A stretch of 5,753 nt of DNA from Gammaproteobacteria bacterium (lineage in GTDB: Bacteria > Pseudomonadota > Gammaproteobacteria > Pseudomonadales > Halieaceae), in NCBI GenBank assembly GCA_018222695.1, contig JAAEZV010000119.1, positions 1 through 5,753 on the forward strand, given 5' to 3'. Shown piece by piece: positions 5,685-5,753 of the stretch; position 1 is the stretch's first letter, and every line of letters begins with the position of its first letter. A program made the translations under genes and the position numbers. The notes beneath the pieces were generated by a model. It searched no databases and was not told where the DNA came from. It saw nothing but the letters and a program-made list of their open reading frames with translations.

Positions 5685-5753
5685 CTATATCGTGCTAGCC
5701 CGCAACAATTTGAGCACGATTTCGACTGGTCTCTCTATGCCATCGGTCACGAA
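5685..5753 (-). CDS. Possible C-terminal end of a minus-strand gene, unidentified
   Basis: On the minus strand the window edge enters an open frame of 22 codons ending at TAG 5687-5685. The peptide, VTDGIERPVEIVLKLLRAS in its central part, is amphipathic and helix-like and looks like a protein C-terminus; it would suit a helical regulator, but this is only an impression. A competing plus-strand frame is also open from 5608 to the window end without a clear start. The segment is too short to decide. Confidence 0.28.
   Translation of the reverse strand, partial: FVTDGIERPVEIVLKLLRASTI
5689..5720. repeat. Perfect 8-bp inverted repeat with 16-nt spacer
   Basis: ATCGTGCT (5689-5696) and AGCACGAT (5713-5720) are exact reverse complements. 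The repeat overlaps the last codons of the possible minus-strand gene. It may be an RNA hairpin near a 3' end or a dimeric regulator site. No T-tract follows on either strand. Confidence 0.5.

Overview
This 5.75 kb window looks like chromosomal DNA of a Gram-negative, probably gammaproteobacterial, organism; a marine or other aquatic lineage is a guess. The evidence is a TonB-dependent outer-membrane receptor ending in Phe, a twin-arginine exported flavoprotein, Shine-Dalgarno led genes and a classical GC-hairpin/T-tract terminator. Taxonomy is inferred from protein style only. No rRNA, tRNA, CRISPR array, IS element or phage gene was seen.

Layout, left to right. (1) About 2-577, + strand: the C-terminal 191 residues of a TetR/AcrR-type regulator, entering the window inside its helix-turn-helix. 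(2) 578-672: a short spacer with an orphan strong Shine-Dalgarno sequence, a tiny ORF in frame with the next gene, and the receptor's own ribosome site. (3) 673-2931, +: a complete TonB-dependent receptor of 752 aa with signal peptide, TonB box, plug and barrel, followed by a strong intrinsic terminator at 2953-2974. (4) 2975-3109: a non-coding leader with direct repeats and a small inverted repeat. (5) 3110-4942, +: a complete 610-aa Tat-exported FAD-dependent oxidoreductase of the spermidine dehydrogenase-like family. (6) 4943-5070: a convergent intergenic gap with a perfect 14-bp palindrome. (7) 5071-5466, - strand: a DoxX-family small membrane protein of 131 aa. (8) 5515-5605, +: a decayed second copy of the 3' end of a gene like number 5, with an 11-nt deletion and frameshift. 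(9) 5606-5753: two inverted repeats and possibly the last 22 codons of a minus-strand gene.

A working model (inference): the regulator controls the receptor, the receptor brings a ligand into the periplasm, and the Tat-exported flavoenzyme oxidises an amine-type substrate there; DoxX could help pass electrons into the membrane. The terminator between receptor and oxidoreductase argues that they are separate transcription units, so the link is by proximity only. The most notable item is the doxX gene lying between an intact oxidoreductase gene and the frameshifted tail of a paralogue, which records a past duplication or loss at this locus.
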